From: Mytilus trossulus
Lineage: Eukaryota; Mollusca; Bivalvia; Mytilida; Mytilidae
NCBI RefSeq assembly: GCF_036588685.1
Contig: NC_086386.1
Location: 42,703,878 to 42,767,877 of the forward strand
DNA: 64,000 nucleotides
Reading direction: 5' to 3'
This document shows, in pieces, positions 61,501-64,000 of this stretch (positions within the stretch are counted from its first letter, which is position 1; every line of letters begins with the position of its first letter). The position numbers and the translations under genes are program-made. Under the pieces are notes generated by a model, which saw nothing but the letters and a program-made list of their open reading frames with translations, had not been told where the DNA came from and did not search any database.

Positions 61501-64000
61501 CTTATCCTTCCCAAGAACCTTATCATCCCTGGATCCTCCAAGATTTTTCATAGTGTTCATATTTCTCAGTTTTAGCTTTTTATGTTGTGTTTTGCGTACT
61601 ATTATTTGTCTGTATGTCGTTTTCGTTTTGTTGTCATGACGTCTTCGGTTTATTTTTGACGGATGAGTTTGAATACTGATGTATTTTGCCTCTCTTGTAA
61701 TGCTGTGTAAATAAATGAAGATTTATCGTTTAAGACTAGTGAGCATATAAAACAACCTTTGTAGACACAAATGAAATTATTCAGTAGCATATTGTAGTTT
61801 CCAAATTAATTAATGGCACCGTAAAGCACCAACAGAGCATCAATTGTCTTGGGACACAGTTATCGCCATTATATTTTCATTGTCTAAAAAAAGAGTCTCT
61901 AATGTGGACACTGTATACACTGGTACTTGTATAATTTGCATACACTTATATTTTACTATATTCCATGCATTAAATAGGAAGTAAAGGGTAACATTACATG
62001 ACAAAATAAGGGTGGCATTTATTTTAGGAAAAGTAGTTAGTTTATTCAGTTAAGAAATATCACAAAAGAGGGGCGGAAGATACTAGAGTGACATTCACAT
62101 AGACCACTTTCGAGTTCAGCCGTCAGCGGAGGAAAACTCGTCAATTATACGAATCTTTGTAACGTCATTTACCAGATAGATCGGGTCGCCTGTATCCCTG
62201 CACTATAAGCGTTCATCGAGCATCTTAGTGATTGTCATTGTGCAGGATAAACTAGGAATAAAGTTGGTTCAGTAGGTACTTAATCACAATTCGCTAATGA
62301 CAACGATGCAAATTGTCAATTATGAGAATTAAATTTGCCGAATAATTCGTGCAATATAGTTTTATAGTTTTTCAACCACTCGCTCAAACTTGGAAACGGA
62401 AGTAACGACGCACCTAAACGCACGAGTGACGTTCACTAAAACCAGAGTTTTTGGTGGAAATGCATAAAACTCAAAAAATGTCTAATAGTACGCATGTGTT
62501 CATCGGTCTGAGTTCTAGGCCCCCATAACACAACACTGCCCATATTTTATTTAAGAGTAACAAAAGAGTAAAATCACAAAAATATTGGACATCAAGGAAA
62601 ATTCAAAACGGAAAGTCCCTAATCAAATGTCAAAATAAAATCATAAAAGATATCAAACGAATGAACAACAACAATCAATTTTTGTTTTCAATTTTAATTA
62701 ATTCGTCCAAAAGTAGAACACTACTGGGTAGAATGAGGCGCTATGTTTGATATGCGTTGTTAGTTTTTGTTTATTTTACTTTTAAGTTACCTTGTTCTGG
62801 AACCTACTTATATACGTCTGCAATGCTGACTCATGCAAACGTTTCATTTAAGCATGCACCGGATTTTCCGAATAAAGCAAACCTTGATTATTAGCAGCTG
62901 TATCAGTACAATGCAAATTCGACATAAGATTAGTCCATTTACATAGCATTAACTGCAATCAACTTATTTGTATATATGTCAGGTTTTGTCAATTGTGAAG
63001 AAATTACTGTGTAAAACAATATTTTACACATTTATAAATATAGAAATTAAACCTTAAGAATTTGAATCCTGTCTTAATTTTCTCGAATGTTATACCACTT
63101 TTTTTGCGTATGAGTAAACATACATGAATTATCAAGTGCAACATGACCGTCGTATACAAGAATGCTAGTTGGTAAGAATATTTATGTAAAACAACGATAT
63201 AATTAATTGTCTGTATTGTCGTGCACATATCTGTTTCGCATCTTTTTTAAATATCATAAACTTTTGCTGTTGGCTGTAATTAACAAAACCTATTTTAAAT
63301 CATATAATTTCCTAACTATTGTTTTAAGAAGTCAGTCTTATTTTTGTGGGGTTTATATTGCTACATGTAGCCATGTTGCTATCTGTCTTTCGTCGATATC
63401 TTTACTGTGATTGTCTCATTAAATCATCCCTTCATTATTAGGCTCATTTCGTATTGCAATATAAAGCTCCTGCAATAATGTCAATAAGCTACATATAATC
63501 TAATTACATTACCGAAATTTCAGTTATCAAATTCAAAACTAATGGTACAATATTCAATGAAAATCTGGAAACGAAATCACAAAACAAAGTATGACAAGCG
63601 AAAAGACAAATTGAATACAAATACATTGTATTGACAATTTTCAATTGTTTTGATATTTTTTTTTATACTGACACTATTTAGTTTTTACCAAAATTTCCTT
63701 TCGAAAATGCGCGTTTAAGACGCATCAAGATATTCCTTAAAACGAAATTACCACACCTTTGCTCAATATTTTATTGAGACTCGCAATTTATCAACATATA
63801 AAGATTGTTCTCACAGTTTGAATTGAATGGAACTGTTGGTACTGGAAACGAGTTACCTATCGTGTATTGTATTGTACCAACTCTGATGGTGGACACATAT
63901 TTATTAGTCAATCTCATGATAATTTAAACACAACATTATTCATATTTTATGTTAGTGCGAGTAGAGTTTTGATAACTTGTCCCAAAAGTACCACACTACA
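58530..64000. other. No supported gene
   Basis: A+T-rich DNA with a degraded retroelement end at 61250-61700 and a dispersed-repeat fragment at about 62555-62660 that also occurs at 34285-34400. No exon chain was recognised on either strand. Confidence 0.45.
61250..61700 (+). mobile_element. Retroelement 3' end, second subfamily, degraded
   Basis: A frame starting RKLLNQQFQ at about 61278 matches that at 14178 but degenerates. The tail resembles 14410-14640 at low identity. Confidence 0.5.

Overview
The window looks like nuclear DNA of a bivalve mollusc, most likely a marine mussel (Mytilus-type). This rests on very A+T-rich DNA, spliced genes with GT-AG introns and long repeat-filled introns, and dispersed repeats that I recall from mussel sequence. 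The species call is inference, because no database search was possible. Most short open frames are noise, intron read-through or repeats. Genes were found by joining exons by splice site, phase and paralogue comparison.

Layout. (1) Positions 1-28000, minus strand: two tandem paralogues of a type I membrane protein. The right-hand copy (7843-24352) is complete: nine exons, 1680 nt, 559 residues, with signal peptide, Cys-containing ectodomain, one membrane helix and a 200-residue last-exon tail. The left-hand copy (99-4946) is represented by its first five exons and runs off the left edge. Exon lengths and phases match almost exactly, and introns and 5' flank share sequence, so this is a segmental duplication with units about 15-20 kb apart. 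(2) 28706-30166, minus: an uninterrupted F-box/leucine-rich-repeat-like gene of 486 residues. (3) 33000-42500: a transposon-rich stretch holding a hAT-like inverted-repeat element, a decayed Penelope-like reverse transcriptase with two tandem 3' ends, a 1.3 kb repeat with internal duplication, and a GC-tipped MITE. (4) 43438-46079, minus: the 3' end of a receptor-like gene (juxtamembrane exons, membrane helix, tyrosine-rich cytoplasmic tail); its ectodomain exons were not found. (5) 49679-58420: a convergent pair of paralogous three-exon genes for small secreted Gly-rich cationic proteins. One (101 residues) carries ten KYGG-type repeats; the other (71 residues) carries Ser-His-Gly and Lys-Gly-Tyr segments. 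They share signal peptide, exon phases, exon-junction residues and a promoter/5'UTR block, and flank an array of a 356-bp repeat. (6) 58500-64000: no supported gene, only degraded retroelement ends.

Repeat biology is a second theme. Two diverged tandem arrays (16491-18850 and 52992-54567) have the same monomer length, about 356 bp, and share two conserved blocks and a partly conserved reading frame. Many dispersed repeats look like 3' ends of Penelope-like retroelements, judged by their resemblance to the element at 35380-38091.
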